DNA of 64,000 bases from Ochrobactrum vermis (GCF_002975205.1 NZ_PCOC01000001.1:124001-188000), one strand, 5' to 3'; positions 12,120 through 21,687 are shown, numbered from the stretch's first letter. Numbers and translations are program-made. The notes: generated from the sequence alone by a model not told the origin.

Positions 12120-13046
12120 TCAATCCTTCATCTCATGCGCCCATGGTGGGTTTGCACCTGCACGCGAGACGGTCACAGCAGCAGCCCGGACGCCGAGCGC
12201 GACAGCGGAATGGATCTGGTCTTCGGTCAGTTCGACAAGCGCGTCCTTGTCGAGAAGGCCCTGATTGTGAAGGCTGGCAAGAATGCCGGCATTGACTGTG
12301 TCGCCTGCGCCAACGGTGTCGACCACGTCCACTTTCACACCGGGTACGCGTACGGTTGCCTTGGCCGTATAGGCGTCGGCGCCATGCGCACCCTTGGTGA
12401 TGACCACCAGTTTCGGTCCAAGCTTCAACCATTCAGCAGCGATTTCGTCATGGCTGCCCTTTTCACCAAACCAGGCGAGGTCTTCGTCCGAGAGCTTCAC
12501 GATATCGGCAAGCGCGATCATGCGCTTCATGCGGTGCAGATGTTTTTCGCGGTCGGTGATGAAGCCTGCACGGATATTCGGGTCGAGGAACATGACCCGT
12601 CTTGGTGCCTCGCGGGTCATCAGCGCTTCATAGACACTGCCGCACGGTTCGGAAATCAGGCTGATGCAGCCGAACAGCATGGCGTCAATGGCGTCGTCGA
12701 CATAGGGCATGTCGCTCTCGGTCAGCATGCGGCCCGCAGTGTTTTCATCATAGAAGGCGTAACGTGCCTGTCCGTCGACCAGACGCACGAAAGCCAGTGT
12801 CGTCGGGCGGTCTGAGATTGCGGCAAAGGAATAATCGACGTTGGATCGGGCCAGATTATCGCGCAGCACTTCGCCGAAAAAATCAGACGAAATACCCGAA
12901 AAGAAACCGGTTGGAACGTCGAGGCGTCCAAGCGCGATGGCCGTGTTGAAGACGGAGCCGCCCGCGAAAGGCTGAAACGCGGTCTCCCCCGCCGCAGTTT
13001 CGCGTGGCAGCATGTCGATCAGGGATTCACCGCAGCAAAGGATCAT
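12120..13046 (-). CDS. PfkB family carbohydrate kinase (fructokinase-like)
   Basis: This 308-residue ribokinase-fold enzyme is predicted to phosphorylate a sugar with ATP. It has the N-terminal GESLIDM and FAGGSVFN signature and the C-terminal DTVGAGD motif, with the likely catalytic base Asp249. Overall similarity is to the fructokinase branch (ScrK/FrcK-type), but the sugar is not certain. The ATG at 13046 is preferred; an in-frame TTG lies 15 bp upstream. The ribosome-binding site is weak for either start. It stands alone between the SDR and the LysE operon on the same strand. Confidence 0.88.
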   Translation of the reverse strand: MILCCGESLIDMLPRETAAGETAFQPFAGGSVFNTAIALGRLDVPTGFFSGISSDFFGEVLRDNLARSNVDYSFAAISDRPTTLAFVRLVDGQARYAFYDENTAGRMLTESDMPYVDDAIDAMLFGCISLISEPCGSVYEALMTREAPRRVMFLDPNIRAGFITDREKHLHRMKRMIALADIVKLSDEDLAWFGEKGSHDEIAAEWLKLGPKLVVITKGAHGADAYTAKATVRVPGVKVDVVDTVGAGDTVNAGILASLHNQGLLDKDALVELTEDQIHSAVALGVRAAAVTVSRAGANPPWAHEMKD

Positions 13047-13093
13047 GAACACGCAACTCAATTGTTAAATCGATTAAAACAGACATAAGCACA

Positions 13094-13124
13094 AAAGCGC
13101 GGAGAATTTCAATCTCCGCGCTTT
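13094..13124 (-). terminator. Bidirectional hairpin terminator after the SDR gene
   Basis: A 12-bp perfect stem (AAAGCGCGGAGA / TCTCCGCGCTTT) with a 7-nt loop lies 10 bp past the SDR stop. It is followed by a T-rich stretch on the minus strand and lies upstream of the kinase. Confidence 0.85.
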
Positions 13125-13133
13125 GTTTGGATA

Positions 13134-13925
13134 TCAGACGTGCTGGCCGCCATTGATATGAATTTCCGAACCCGTCACATAGGATGAGGCCTCGGAGCAA
13201 AGGAAATAGATGGTTTCCGCCACTTCCGATGTCTTGCCGAGGCGGCGCATCGGGAGTTGTTCCACCAGCTTGTCGGTCCCTGGCGAAAGGATCGCCGTAT
13301 CGATTTCGCCCGGTGCAATGGCATTGACGCGGATACCATAGGGGCCAAAGTCGGACGCCATTTCGCGGGTCAGTGCGGCGAGCGCGGCCTTCGACGTTGC
13401 ATAGGCGGTTCCGGCGAAGGGATGCACGCGGCTACCGGCGATCGAGGTCACATTGACGACCGAGCCCTGCGCGGTTTCGAGTTCCCTGAACAGGCCGCGT
13501 GCCAGCATGATCGGCGCCATGAAGTTCACCTGGAACACGTCACGCCAGACCGCCATCGGCGTCTCGATGGAGTTCATGCGGCGCCCGCCTTCCGCCTTTG
13601 GCGAAATGCCCGCATTGTTGACCAGCGCATGAAGCTTGCTGCCATCGGCTTCGAGGCGGCGGCGGATTTCGGCAATTGCCTTGCCGACATCTTCCTGATC
13701 GGCCAGATCGACCTTGATATGATCTTCCGGACCTGCGGGCCACGGGCAATTTTCGGAAAAATCCTGTCGCGAGCAGGTGATGACACGCCACCCGGCACGC
13801 GAAAAACGTTTCACTGTCGCGTGGCCGATGCCGCGGCTGGCACCGGTCAGGACCAGGGTCCTGCGCTCGGTATCCGTCTTGGAAGTATCGGAACCGGAAA
13901 CGTCTGTTTTGGTGACTTGGGACAT
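13134..13925 (-). CDS. SDR family NAD(P)-dependent oxidoreductase
   Basis: This 263-residue classical short-chain dehydrogenase has the cofactor motif TGASRGIGH (27-35), NNAG (103-106), Ser161 and the YATSK active site (Tyr175, Lys179). The IHINGGQHV C-terminus is typical of FabG-like SDRs. The substrate is unknown. The ATG at 13925 is preceded by GGAGAGCGAGG; an in-frame TTG 42 bp upstream lacks this support. The first 21 residues are a polar, Ser/Thr-rich extension before the Rossmann fold. A dispersed repeat lies between this gene and the upstream PBP gene. Confidence 0.92.
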   Translation of the reverse strand: MSQVTKTDVSGSDTSKTDTERRTLVLTGASRGIGHATVKRFSRAGWRVITCSRQDFSENCPWPAGPEDHIKVDLADQEDVGKAIAEIRRRLEADGSKLHALVNNAGISPKAEGGRRMNSIETPMAVWRDVFQVNFMAPIMLARGLFRELETAQGSVVNVTSIAGSRVHPFAGTAYATSKAALAALTREMASDFGPYGIRVNAIAPGEIDTAILSPGTDKLVEQLPMRRLGKTSEVAETIYFLCSEASSYVTGSEIHINGGQHV

Positions 13926-13984
13926 GGAAACCTCGCTCTCCAATCTTGAATAGACCAAGCCGCTCAAGATTTCGAGGGGAATTA

Positions 13985-14091
13985 AAGCGCATCACGAAAA
14001 GTGTGAAACGGTTTTCGGATTTAATGCGCGTTAGCGAAAATAGTGAGAGCGATGATCTGTTTCAATCAGATCGAAATGCGCTTGAGCACGC
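13985..14091. repeat. Dispersed double-hairpin intergenic repeat, copy 1
   Basis: This ~105-bp element shares its core with copies at 26.6, 28.9 and 42.1 kb. The left hairpin contains GCGCAT...GAAAA...TTTTC...ATGCGC, with the conserved segment GTGTGAAACGGTTTTCGG. The right hairpin is built on GATCTG/CAGATC. It sits between the SDR gene and the PBP gene. It resembles the Bru-RS class of palindromic elements of Brucella, but that identity is from memory. Confidence 0.8.
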
Positions 14092-14123
14092 TTGCATTGA
14101 AGCTGCTTCACCTGATCGCACGT

Positions 14124-14149
14124 AAGGGCCGCCTGTGGTGACGGCCCTT
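14124..14149 (-). terminator. Probable terminator of the PBP gene
   Basis: An 8-bp stem AAGGGCCG / CGGCCCTT lies 17 bp past the PBP stop on the minus strand. The T-tract is short, so termination strength is uncertain. Confidence 0.55.
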
Positions 14150-14165
14150 GCCGGTGTTGCCGGTG

Positions 14166-16478
14166 CTACTGCGAATTGCCCATAATGATGTCGAGCAATG
14201 TCGTGGATTTTCCTGACGGCTGCGGCTGCCCGCCGCCCACATCGCCGGGCGGCATCGGACGATAGTTTTCGTTGGCGTTGGCAGGATATGTCGCCGCGCC
14301 GGGTTGTTCGGCGAGCGGGCGCCCTGTCTGGCCGGACTGCTGGATACCGCTGCGAACCGGGGAATCCGGCGCAGGCGGCCAGTAGCCGTCATCGCCATTG
14401 CCCGCGATTGGCTGATTGCCATAGGAGTCCTGCGGCATCATGCCGGGATCGTAAGGCGCATTCGGGTCGATGCCGTCGCTGCCGCCAGGCACAATGTTCT
14501 GAATGTCGTAATGGCCGGGAAGCTCGGCAACAGGCACACCCTTATGCGCTTCCTTCATGAAGTTCTTCCAGGCTGCCACGGGCAGGGTCGAACCGAACAC
14601 GCGCTTCATGCCCTTGCCGTCATCATTACCGAACCACACGCCGGTCGTGAGATTGGCCGTGTAGCCGACAAACCATGCGTCGCGGAAATTCTGGCTGGTG
14701 CCGGTCTTGCCTGCTGCAGGCCAGCCGAAGGCGGCACGCTTTGCCGTCCCGTCCTCCACGGTGCGGCGCAGCATCGCATTCATCATGCCGACATTGCGCT
14801 CGTCGATGACACGCGGGCCGACACCATCTTCCTTCTGATAGAGAACCTTGCCGTCAGAATCTGTTACCTTGGTGATGAAATAAACCGGCGCGCGATAGCC
14901 ACCATTGGCGAAAGGCACATAGGCGTCAGTCAATTCCAGCAATGTCACTTCCGATGTACCAAGGGCCAGTGAGGCATTGGCTTCGAGTTTCGATTGAACA
15001 CCGAGCCGATGCGCCGTGTCGATCACGGTCTGCGGGCTGACCTCCATCACGAGCTGCGCGGCAACGGAGTTCAGCGAGTGGGAAAGCGCCGTGGCCAGCG
15101 TCACCTGTCCCATATATTTGCCGTTATCGTTGCTTGGCGTCCATTTGCCGATACGAACGGGTGCGTCATTGCGGACCGAGTCCGGTGTCCGGCCCTGTTC
15201 TAGCGCCGTCAGATAGACGAAGGGCTTGAAGGATGACGCAGGCTGGCGATGGGCATCGGTAACACGGTCGAACTGGCTTGTGGCGTAATCGACGCCGCCG
15301 ACCATGGCGCGAACTGCGCCGGTGCTGTCGATGGAAACAAGCGCACCCTGGCTGGCATTCATCTTTTTGCCGTTCTGCGAAATCTGGTCCTTGATTGCCT
15401 CTTCGCCAGCGCGTTGCAGGTTGAGGTCGATGGTGGTCTCGACGGTGATGTCGTCCTTCGCCTCACCTATCAGTTCGGGCAGTTCTGCGACGACCTTGTC
15501 GGCAACATAATTTTCCGAACCTTGCCAGTAGGATGGCGCGCGCGTCATCGGTTCGCTCTCGGCGATGGCCATCTGGCTGTCGTCGATCATGCCTTCCTCG
15601 CGCATGGCGCCCAGCACCAGCTTGGCGCGTGCGGCCGCCGCTTCCGGGTCGCGAGCCGGCGAAAGGCGTGAAGGCGCCTTCAGAAGACCGGCAAGGGTTG
15701 CCGCTTCCATCAGATTCACATCCTTGGCCGGTTTGTTGAAATAGCGTCGCGAGGCTGCATCGACGCCGAAAGCGCCGGAACCGAGATAGACCCGGTTCAG
15801 ATACATCTCCAGAATCTGGTCCTTGGTGTATTTGTGCTCCAGCCACAATGCCAGCATGACTTCCTGCACCTTGCGCTCAAGTGTGCGGTCGGGAGAAAGA
15901 AACAGGTTCTTGGCAAGCTGCTGGGTAAGTGTTGAGCCGCCCTGAACGGCACGGCCCGAAACGACATTGGTTACAACCGCACGGGCAAGGCCGATGGGGT
16001 CGATGCCGAAATGCGAATAGAAGCGGCGGTCCTCGATGGCGATGACCGCCTTCGGGATATAGGGCGACATCTCGTGCAGGCCGACAGCCTCGCCGCCGGT
16101 GGTGCCGCGATTGGCGATCAGGTTTCCGTTTACGTCGACGATGCGCACATTCGGCGGGCGATCTGGGATGGCCCAGTCGGTCGTCGGCGGCATCTTGGCG
16201 GCGAAATAAACCAGCAGGCCCGCAAAGGCGATGCCGCCCCATAATCCGAGCACAAGACACCAGTAGATCGAGCGGCGCAAAAAGCCGAGGAAGCCGCGTG
16301 GCTTCTTCTTGCCGCGTCGCGAAGCGCGCGGTTCCTGGGTGTCGGATTGCTTGCGTCGGCGCTGCTGCGAGCGAGCCATGCGGTCCTCCTCATCGACGCG
16401 AAAAACCTCGTCATCTTTTTTCTCTTCGCCACCGAAGGAAGGTTCGATGCGCCGGTTCTTGTCGTCACGCGATGCCAT
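14166..16478 (-). CDS. Class A penicillin-binding protein (PBP1A-type transglycosylase/transpeptidase)
   Basis: This 770-residue bifunctional peptidoglycan synthase has a long basic cytoplasmic tail (1-65) and one membrane anchor (about 70-94). The GT51 transglycosylase domain has EDRRFYSHFG (catalytic Glu149) and GGSTLTQQLAKN (180-191). The transpeptidase domain carries S415-x-x-K418, SLN (468-470) and KTGT (591-594). All catalytic motifs are intact. The C-terminal ~110 residues are Pro/Gly/Asn/Gln-rich and probably disordered. It acts in the periplasm, polymerising lipid II and cross-linking strands. The IS110 element sits just upstream and could affect its promoter. Confidence 0.95.
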   Translation of the reverse strand: MASRDDKNRRIEPSFGGEEKKDDEVFRVDEEDRMARSQQRRRKQSDTQEPRASRRGKKKPRGFLGFLRRSIYWCLVLGLWGGIAFAGLLVYFAAKMPPTTDWAIPDRPPNVRIVDVNGNLIANRGTTGGEAVGLHEMSPYIPKAVIAIEDRRFYSHFGIDPIGLARAVVTNVVSGRAVQGGSTLTQQLAKNLFLSPDRTLERKVQEVMLALWLEHKYTKDQILEMYLNRVYLGSGAFGVDAASRRYFNKPAKDVNLMEAATLAGLLKAPSRLSPARDPEAAAARAKLVLGAMREEGMIDDSQMAIAESEPMTRAPSYWQGSENYVADKVVAELPELIGEAKDDITVETTIDLNLQRAGEEAIKDQISQNGKKMNASQGALVSIDSTGAVRAMVGGVDYATSQFDRVTDAHRQPASSFKPFVYLTALEQGRTPDSVRNDAPVRIGKWTPSNDNGKYMGQVTLATALSHSLNSVAAQLVMEVSPQTVIDTAHRLGVQSKLEANASLALGTSEVTLLELTDAYVPFANGGYRAPVYFITKVTDSDGKVLYQKEDGVGPRVIDERNVGMMNAMLRRTVEDGTAKRAAFGWPAAGKTGTSQNFRDAWFVGYTANLTTGVWFGNDDGKGMKRVFGSTLPVAAWKNFMKEAHKGVPVAELPGHYDIQNIVPGGSDGIDPNAPYDPGMMPQDSYGNQPIAGNGDDGYWPPAPDSPVRSGIQQSGQTGRPLAEQPGAATYPANANENYRPMPPGDVGGGQPQPSGKSTTLLDIIMGNSQ

Positions 16479-16652
16479 ATCAGCCTGGATCCGCCCACCC
16501 GTTCGCCGGTCTCATCGTGATGCAGACCGGTCATTTTGAATAATGTATGCGTGCTTTACGGGATTTTGCGCCGCAAAAGCAAATAAGGGCCTAATCCGGT
16601 GCAGGGTAAATGCGGCAGTTTAAAGGGACGTAAATCGTCCATGCACAAAAAA

Positions 16653-17760
<1,108 letters not shown>

Positions 17761-17763
17761 CAA

Positions 17764-17799
17764 AGAGGCCGGAACATCCTAACAGGTGTTCCGGCCTCT
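17764..17799. repeat. Perfect 13-bp inverted repeat beside the IS110 element
   Basis: AGAGGCCGGAACA and its exact complement TGTTCCGGCCTCT are separated by 10 nt. On the minus strand it is followed by TTGCC, so it could be a second terminator of the porin gene. It could also be the palindromic target into which the IS inserted, because IS110 elements often favour such hairpins. Confidence 0.8.
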
Positions 17800-17806
17800 A
17801 ATGTAT

Positions 17807-17830
17807 AAGGCCCCGCCGGGGCGGAGCCTT
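17807..17830 (-). terminator. Probable terminator of the first porin gene
   Basis: The arms AAGGCCCCGCC and GGCGGAGCCTT (one mismatch) lie 26 bp past the stop of the 17856-18554 porin gene. They are followed by TTAT on the minus strand. The position fits a terminator, but the T-run is weak. Confidence 0.6.
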
Positions 17831-17855
17831 TTCTCAGTGATGACCGGGCTTGCGC

Positions 17856-18554
17856 TTAGAACTTGTAAGCGACGCCGACGCGGATGTCGTTCGTGTTGAA
17901 CTTGCTGCTGGTGCCGACGTTATCGGCGTTTCCGAAGCTGAGGTTCTTTTTGCCGAAATCAGTGTAGCGATATTCGAGGCGAAGCAGGATGTTGTCGGTC
18001 GCAGCATAATCAATGCCTGCGCCAGCGGTCCAGCCGGTGAGAGTCTTGTCGCTATTATAGTCGCTGCCGCCAATGTTGAGCGAGTTCTTCACGCCACCAA
18101 AGGCAACACCGCCGGCGATGTAAGGCATGAAGCGGTCAACGGCATAGCCCGCGCGTGCGCGAACGGCACCCGACCACTGCAGTTTCGTCTCGGCCGAAGT
18201 CTGAACAGCGTTGCCGTTCGAGATGTAGTTATGGGACTTCTTCATGTCATTATAGTCGAAGTTACCGTCGACACCGAGAATGACGTTGTTGCCCATGTCG
18301 AAATTGTAGCCAGCGTAGACGCCGCCGATGAAGCCGTTCGGCTTCAATTCGCTGGACTGGTCCGTGGACTTGTTGTCAAGCTTGGCGCGACCCCAGCCCC
18401 AGCCAACTTCACCACCGACATAAGCACCGCCCCACGAAAAGACGGGAGCTGCAATCGGGAAGGGGTCCTGCGAAACGATTGCGTCCGCTGCATAAGCGCC
18501 AGTGCTGGCAACGATCGCGAGCAAGGATGCTCCAAGTAAAATTTTGAACTTCAT
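17856..18554 (-). CDS. Omp25/Omp31 family outer-membrane beta-barrel porin (first of a pair)
   Basis: This 232-residue precursor has a signal peptide ending near GAYAAD (about residues 1-22). It has an 8-strand beta-barrel-type pattern and the closing VGVAYKF, with a C-terminal Phe for outer-membrane insertion. Conserved blocks such as GGVYAGYNFDMGNNVILG, RARAGYAVDRFMPYIAGG and TGWTAGAG are shared with the neighbouring porin. By position near cgs and polA this pair probably corresponds to the Brucella omp25c/omp25d locus (from memory). The ATG at 18554 has AGGAG 6 bp upstream; the preceding TTG is not needed. The 275-bp upstream region is very AT-rich. Confidence 0.92.
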   Translation of the reverse strand: MKFKILLGASLLAIVASTGAYAADAIVSQDPFPIAAPVFSWGGAYVGGEVGWGWGRAKLDNKSTDQSSELKPNGFIGGVYAGYNFDMGNNVILGVDGNFDYNDMKKSHNYISNGNAVQTSAETKLQWSGAVRARAGYAVDRFMPYIAGGVAFGGVKNSLNIGGSDYNSDKTLTGWTAGAGIDYAATDNILLRLEYRYTDFGKKNLSFGNADNVGTSSKFNTNDIRVGVAYKF

Positions 18555-18782
18555 CAAAAACTCCTATAAAATGTGAAATCTATGATTTCCATATAGTATT
18601 GTTTGGCGATAATGTATGTAACATAATGGCAACATGAATATTATGACAGGGAATATTCACAAATTTATATTCTTAATTGCAGTATTTATTACTTTTACAT
18701 TTATAACTAATTATAGGATTTATTCTATATTTTAGTTTTGAATGAATTTCATCGCAATAAACTTAAACTCTGACCAACGAAA

Positions 18783-18807
18783 AAAGGCCCCGCGATGCGA
18801 GGCCTTT
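18783..18807 (-). terminator. Terminator of the second porin gene
   Basis: AAAGGCCCCGC and GCGAGGCCTTT form a stem with one mismatch and a 3-nt loop. On the minus strand it runs into six Ts, 22 bp past the stop at 18830. Confidence 0.88.
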
Positions 18808-18829
18808 CCCCATATGTGTTCAACCAGAA

Positions 18830-19522
18830 TTAGAACTTGTATGCGACGCCGAGGCGAACTTCGTTGGTCTTGAAGTCCTGATTGATGTTCAGGCCGCCGA
18901 AGTCGATGTCCTTGTCGCCGTAGTCGGTGTAGCGATATTCAAGGCGAACGATCAGGTTGTCGGTTGCGGCATAATCCACGCCCGCGCCTGCGGTCCAGCC
19001 GGTAAGCGTCTTGCTTTCGGAGAAGCTGCCAACGCCATCAATGCTGCCGCTGTTCTTGATGTTGCCAAAGGCCACACCACCGGCGAGGTAAGGCATGAAG
19101 CGATCAACCGCATAGCCGACACGGGCGCGAACGGCACCGGACCAGCGAAGCTTGGTCTCGAAGTCGCCAACGTTTACGTCGCTCCCGTCATAAACATTGA
19201 TGCCCTTGGAGACGTCATTATAGGTCACATCACCGTCGATACCGAGAACAATGCTGTTGCCGAGATCGAAGTTATAACCGGCATAAACGCCACCGAGGAA
19301 ACCGTCCGGCTTGACGTTGCCGAAGCTGTAGATGTCACCATCGAAGTTCGACTTGCCCCAGCCATAGCCGATCTGGCCACCGATATAGGCGCCGTTCCAG
19401 GTGAAGGTCGGAGCGATCACAACCGGAGCTGGTTCCTGTTCGATCACGGCGTCAGCAGCCTTTGCGCCAGTAGCGGCCACAAGGGCGACAGTCGATGCAA
19501 GAAGAAGGGCCTTGAGCTTCAT
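18830..19522 (-). CDS. Omp25/Omp31 family outer-membrane beta-barrel porin (second of a pair)
   Basis: This 230-residue paralogue of the adjacent porin starts with a signal peptide (MKLKALLLASTVALVAATGAKAAD). It has the same block order: GGVYAGYNFDLGNSIVLG, RARVGYAVDRFMPYLAGG, TGWTAGAGVDYAATDN and a terminal VGVAYKF. It probably forms a small barrel in the outer membrane. The ATG at 19522 has a strong AGGAGG site; an upstream in-frame start would add a non-signal-like segment. It has its own terminator and is separated from the other porin by 275 bp, so the two are transcribed separately. The order suggests tandem duplication. Confidence 0.93.
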   Translation of the reverse strand: MKLKALLLASTVALVAATGAKAADAVIEQEPAPVVIAPTFTWNGAYIGGQIGYGWGKSNFDGDIYSFGNVKPDGFLGGVYAGYNFDLGNSIVLGIDGDVTYNDVSKGINVYDGSDVNVGDFETKLRWSGAVRARVGYAVDRFMPYLAGGVAFGNIKNSGSIDGVGSFSESKTLTGWTAGAGVDYAATDNLIVRLEYRYTDYGDKDIDFGGLNINQDFKTNEVRLGVAYKF

Positions 19523-19706
19523 GATAAACCTCCTGAAGGAAAGTCTCAGAACCAATATTTGTCCCTAATATAAGCGATTACTGCTAAAAGTCTGTAGCAA
19601 ACGGGACACATCAAGGGGAATGTCGCCCCAGCGCTACACGTTCCCGTGAGTGCGCTGCGACGGGTTGTTATACGGGACAGGTGCAATATGGCGCAGGCTT
19701 GCACGA

Positions 19707-19776
19707 GTGGTCGGATTCCGACATTTGCATCCCTCGGATATGGATGCCGAGCAAATGTCGGAATCGAGATGACCAC
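19707..19776. repeat. Long hairpin A (15-bp perfect arms plus 6-bp extension)
   Basis: GATTCCGACATTTGC (19714-19728) and GCAAATGTCGGAATC (19751-19765) pair perfectly across 22 nt that hold a small ATCC/GGAT stem. Outer GTGGTC (19707-19712) pairs with GACCAC (19771-19776). Neither side has a T-run, so a simple terminator is unlikely. Confidence 0.85.
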
Positions 19777-19805
19777 CAGTAGATTTGTGTTTCCGGTAGA
19801 TTTTC

Positions 19806-19860
19806 GAATTTGACGTTTGAAGCGTGACGCCCTGTCAGGCGGGTATCAAACGTCAAATTC
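19806..19860. repeat. Long hairpin B (15-bp perfect arms), related to hairpin A
   Basis: GAATTTGACGTTTGA (19806-19820) and TCAAACGTCAAATTC (19846-19860) are perfect complements across 25 nt containing a CGCC/GGCG inner stem. The arm matches the arm of hairpin A at 10 of 15 positions, and the differences are compensated on the opposite arm. Confidence 0.85.
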
Positions 19861-19938
19861 AATCCACTGGCTCTTCGGGATGTGATTCCGCTGCGGTTCG
19901 CGTTATAGAAAGCGGCAAAATTTGCGGGGGAAACAGAA

Positions 19939-21054
19939 ATGCATGACACGAAGGGCATAAAAGGGCGGATCGATTGGGTCGATATTGCCAAGGGCATCTG
20001 CATCATCTTCGTGGTCATGATGCATTCCACGCTCGGCGTGGAGAAGGCAGCCGGTGGGCAGGGCTGGATGCACTATGTGGTCGCCTTCGCCAAGCCGTTC
20101 CGTATGCCGGATTTCTTCATGATATCAGGTCTCTTCCTCAGCCTTGTCATTGACAGGCCGTGGCGGCGTTATCTCGACCGCAAGGTTGTGCATTTTCTCT
20201 ACTTCTATATTCTATGGCTGACGATCCAGTTTGCCTTCAAGGTGCCGGCTATCGCCAGTGAAGCCGGAATTCCGGGTGTGGTGAACGCCTATCTGATGGC
20301 ATTCATCGAGCCGTTCGGGACGCTCTGGTTCATCTATATCCTGCCGGTTTTCTTCATCGCGACACGGCTTTTGAAGCGTGTGCCGGTGGGGATAACCTTC
20401 ATGGTGCTTGCCGTACTGGAAATCCTGCCGATCCATACAGGCTGGGTCATGGTGGATGAGTTCTGCTCGCGCTTTGTCTATTTTTATGCGGGCTATGCCT
20501 TTGCTCCCGCCATTTTCCGGGCCGCTGACTGGCTGCGCCAGCGCCCGCTCATCGGTATTGTCGGACTGCTTGCCTGGGGCTTGATCGAATATAAGCTCGT
20601 CTTTATGCCGGTGTCGGAAAGCCTTGCCGTGTTGATAACGCCTGCAGGCGATCTTCTGGACGGGCGCGGGGCTGTCAGCGATCTGCCGGGTGTTTCACTT
20701 CTCCTGGGATTGGTGGGCGCACTGGCGATTATTTCGATCTCTTCGCTTCTCAGCCTTCTGCCTGCGCGCAACTGGTTGCACCGCGGCTTGAGCTGGCTCG
20801 GCGCGCATTCAATCGTCGTCTATCTGGCATTCTTCCTGCCGATGGCCATTGCCCGCACGGTGCTGTTGAAACTTGGCATCGGCGATATCGGCACAATCTC
20901 ACTTCTGACGACAGCAAGCGGCGTCATTGGCCCGGTCATACTTTACGGGCTTATCCAGTGGAGCGGCTATGGACAGTTTCTGTTCCGCCGCCCGGCATGG
21001 GCCTATATCGATCAGATGCCGCAAAAGAAAACGGCGGCTACCGCCGCCGTTTGA
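19939..21054 (+). CDS. Acyltransferase 3 family membrane protein
   Basis: This 371-residue integral membrane protein has about ten hydrophobic segments. The family's N-terminal signature is present: RIDWVDIAKGICIIFVVMMHS, then a conserved FRMPDFFMISGLF segment. Members O-acylate sugars, lipids or glucans (OafA/OpgC-type). A role in succinylating or acetylating an envelope glycan is possible, but nothing in the context settles it. The start at 19939 follows a purine-rich GGGGGAAACAG. The 3' end of the gene (KTAATAAV) is itself encoded by a terminator-like hairpin. It is convergent with the RNase D-like gene. Confidence 0.88.
   Translation: MHDTKGIKGRIDWVDIAKGICIIFVVMMHSTLGVEKAAGGQGWMHYVVAFAKPFRMPDFFMISGLFLSLVIDRPWRRYLDRKVVHFLYFYILWLTIQFAFKVPAIASEAGIPGVVNAYLMAFIEPFGTLWFIYILPVFFIATRLLKRVPVGITFMVLAVLEILPIHTGWVMVDEFCSRFVYFYAGYAFAPAIFRAADWLRQRPLIGIVGLLAWGLIEYKLVFMPVSESLAVLITPAGDLLDGRGAVSDLPGVSLLLGLVGALAIISISSLLSLLPARNWLHRGLSWLGAHSIVVYLAFFLPMAIARTVLLKLGIGDIGTISLLTTASGVIGPVILYGLIQWSGYGQFLFRRPAWAYIDQMPQKKTAATAAV
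21029..21052 (+). terminator. Terminator hairpin inside the 3' end of the acyltransferase gene
   Basis: AAACGGCGG and CCGCCGTTT form a 9-bp stem that includes the last sense codons and runs into the stop codon TGA (21052-21054). The T-run is only three bases, so it may serve as a weak or bidirectional terminator for the convergent pair. Confidence 0.6.
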
Positions 21055-21059
21055 TCGCG

Positions 21060-21677
21060 TTACGAATGCGCGAAAATATCGTCCTCGGGCCAGCCCATCA
21101 GGTCGAGCTCGGAGCGCGTCGGCAGGAACTTGAAGCAGGCTTCGGCCTGCTTGGCGCGGCCGTCGCGTTCAAGGCGATGTTCGAGCACGGCTTTCAGGCG
21201 ATGCAGGTAGAGAACGTCGGAAGCCGCATATTCTAGCTGTGCGGCTGACAGCGTTTCCGCTGCCCAGTCCGAAGATTGTTGCTGCTTGGAAATCGAGACG
21301 TCGAGAAGCTCGTTGCAAAGCTCTTTCAGGCCATGCCGATCCGTATAGGTACGGGTCAGCTTCGATGCAATCTTGGTGCAGAAGACCGGCTGCGGCATGG
21401 TACCGAAAGCGTGCGCCAGCACGGCCAGATCGAACCTGCCGAAATGAAAGATCTTGGTGATCGAGCGATCCTTCAAAAGCTTGACCAGATTGGGCGCCTT
21501 CTTCTGGCCGGCTTCGATCTGGATCACGTCGGCGGTGCCATCGCCGGGCGAAATCTGCACGACACAGAGCCGGTCGCGATGCGGGTTCAGGCCCAGCGTT
21601 TCGGTATCGATGGCGACCGCGTCGACCTGATAATTGTCGAGGTTAGGCAGATCGTTTTTATGAAAACGGATAGTCAT
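21060..21677 (-). CDS. RNase D-like 3'-5' exonuclease (single DnaQ-type domain)
   Basis: This 205-residue protein has the DEDD exonuclease fold. DTE is at 24-26 in VAIDTETLGL, and later acidic motifs lie in FHFGRFDLAVL and LEYAASDVLYLH (DEDDy type). It is shorter than full RNase D (about 370-390 residues) because it lacks the C-terminal HRDC domains, a form common in Rhizobiales. It probably trims structured RNA 3' ends. The ATG at 21677 follows TAAGGAAC, 44 bp after the dipeptidase gene with which it is probably co-transcribed. Most of that gap is a duplicated gene end. Confidence 0.9.
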   Translation of the reverse strand: MTIRFHKNDLPNLDNYQVDAVAIDTETLGLNPHRDRLCVVQISPGDGTADVIQIEAGQKKAPNLVKLLKDRSITKIFHFGRFDLAVLAHAFGTMPQPVFCTKIASKLTRTYTDRHGLKELCNELLDVSISKQQQSSDWAAETLSAAQLEYAASDVLYLHRLKAVLEHRLERDGRAKQAEACFKFLPTRSELDLMGWPEDDIFAHS

Positions 21678-21687
21678 CTGGTGTTCC

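Larger units (their letters stand above)
19523..19938. other. 416-bp divergent intergenic region with two long hairpins
   Basis: This region separates the porin (leftward) from the acyltransferase (rightward). No convincing gene is seen. Near the porin it holds that gene's leader with AGGAGG. The centre holds two perfect 15-bp inverted repeats (19714-19765 and 19806-19860). The motif ACGGGACA occurs twice, near 19601 and 19674. Confidence 0.8.
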
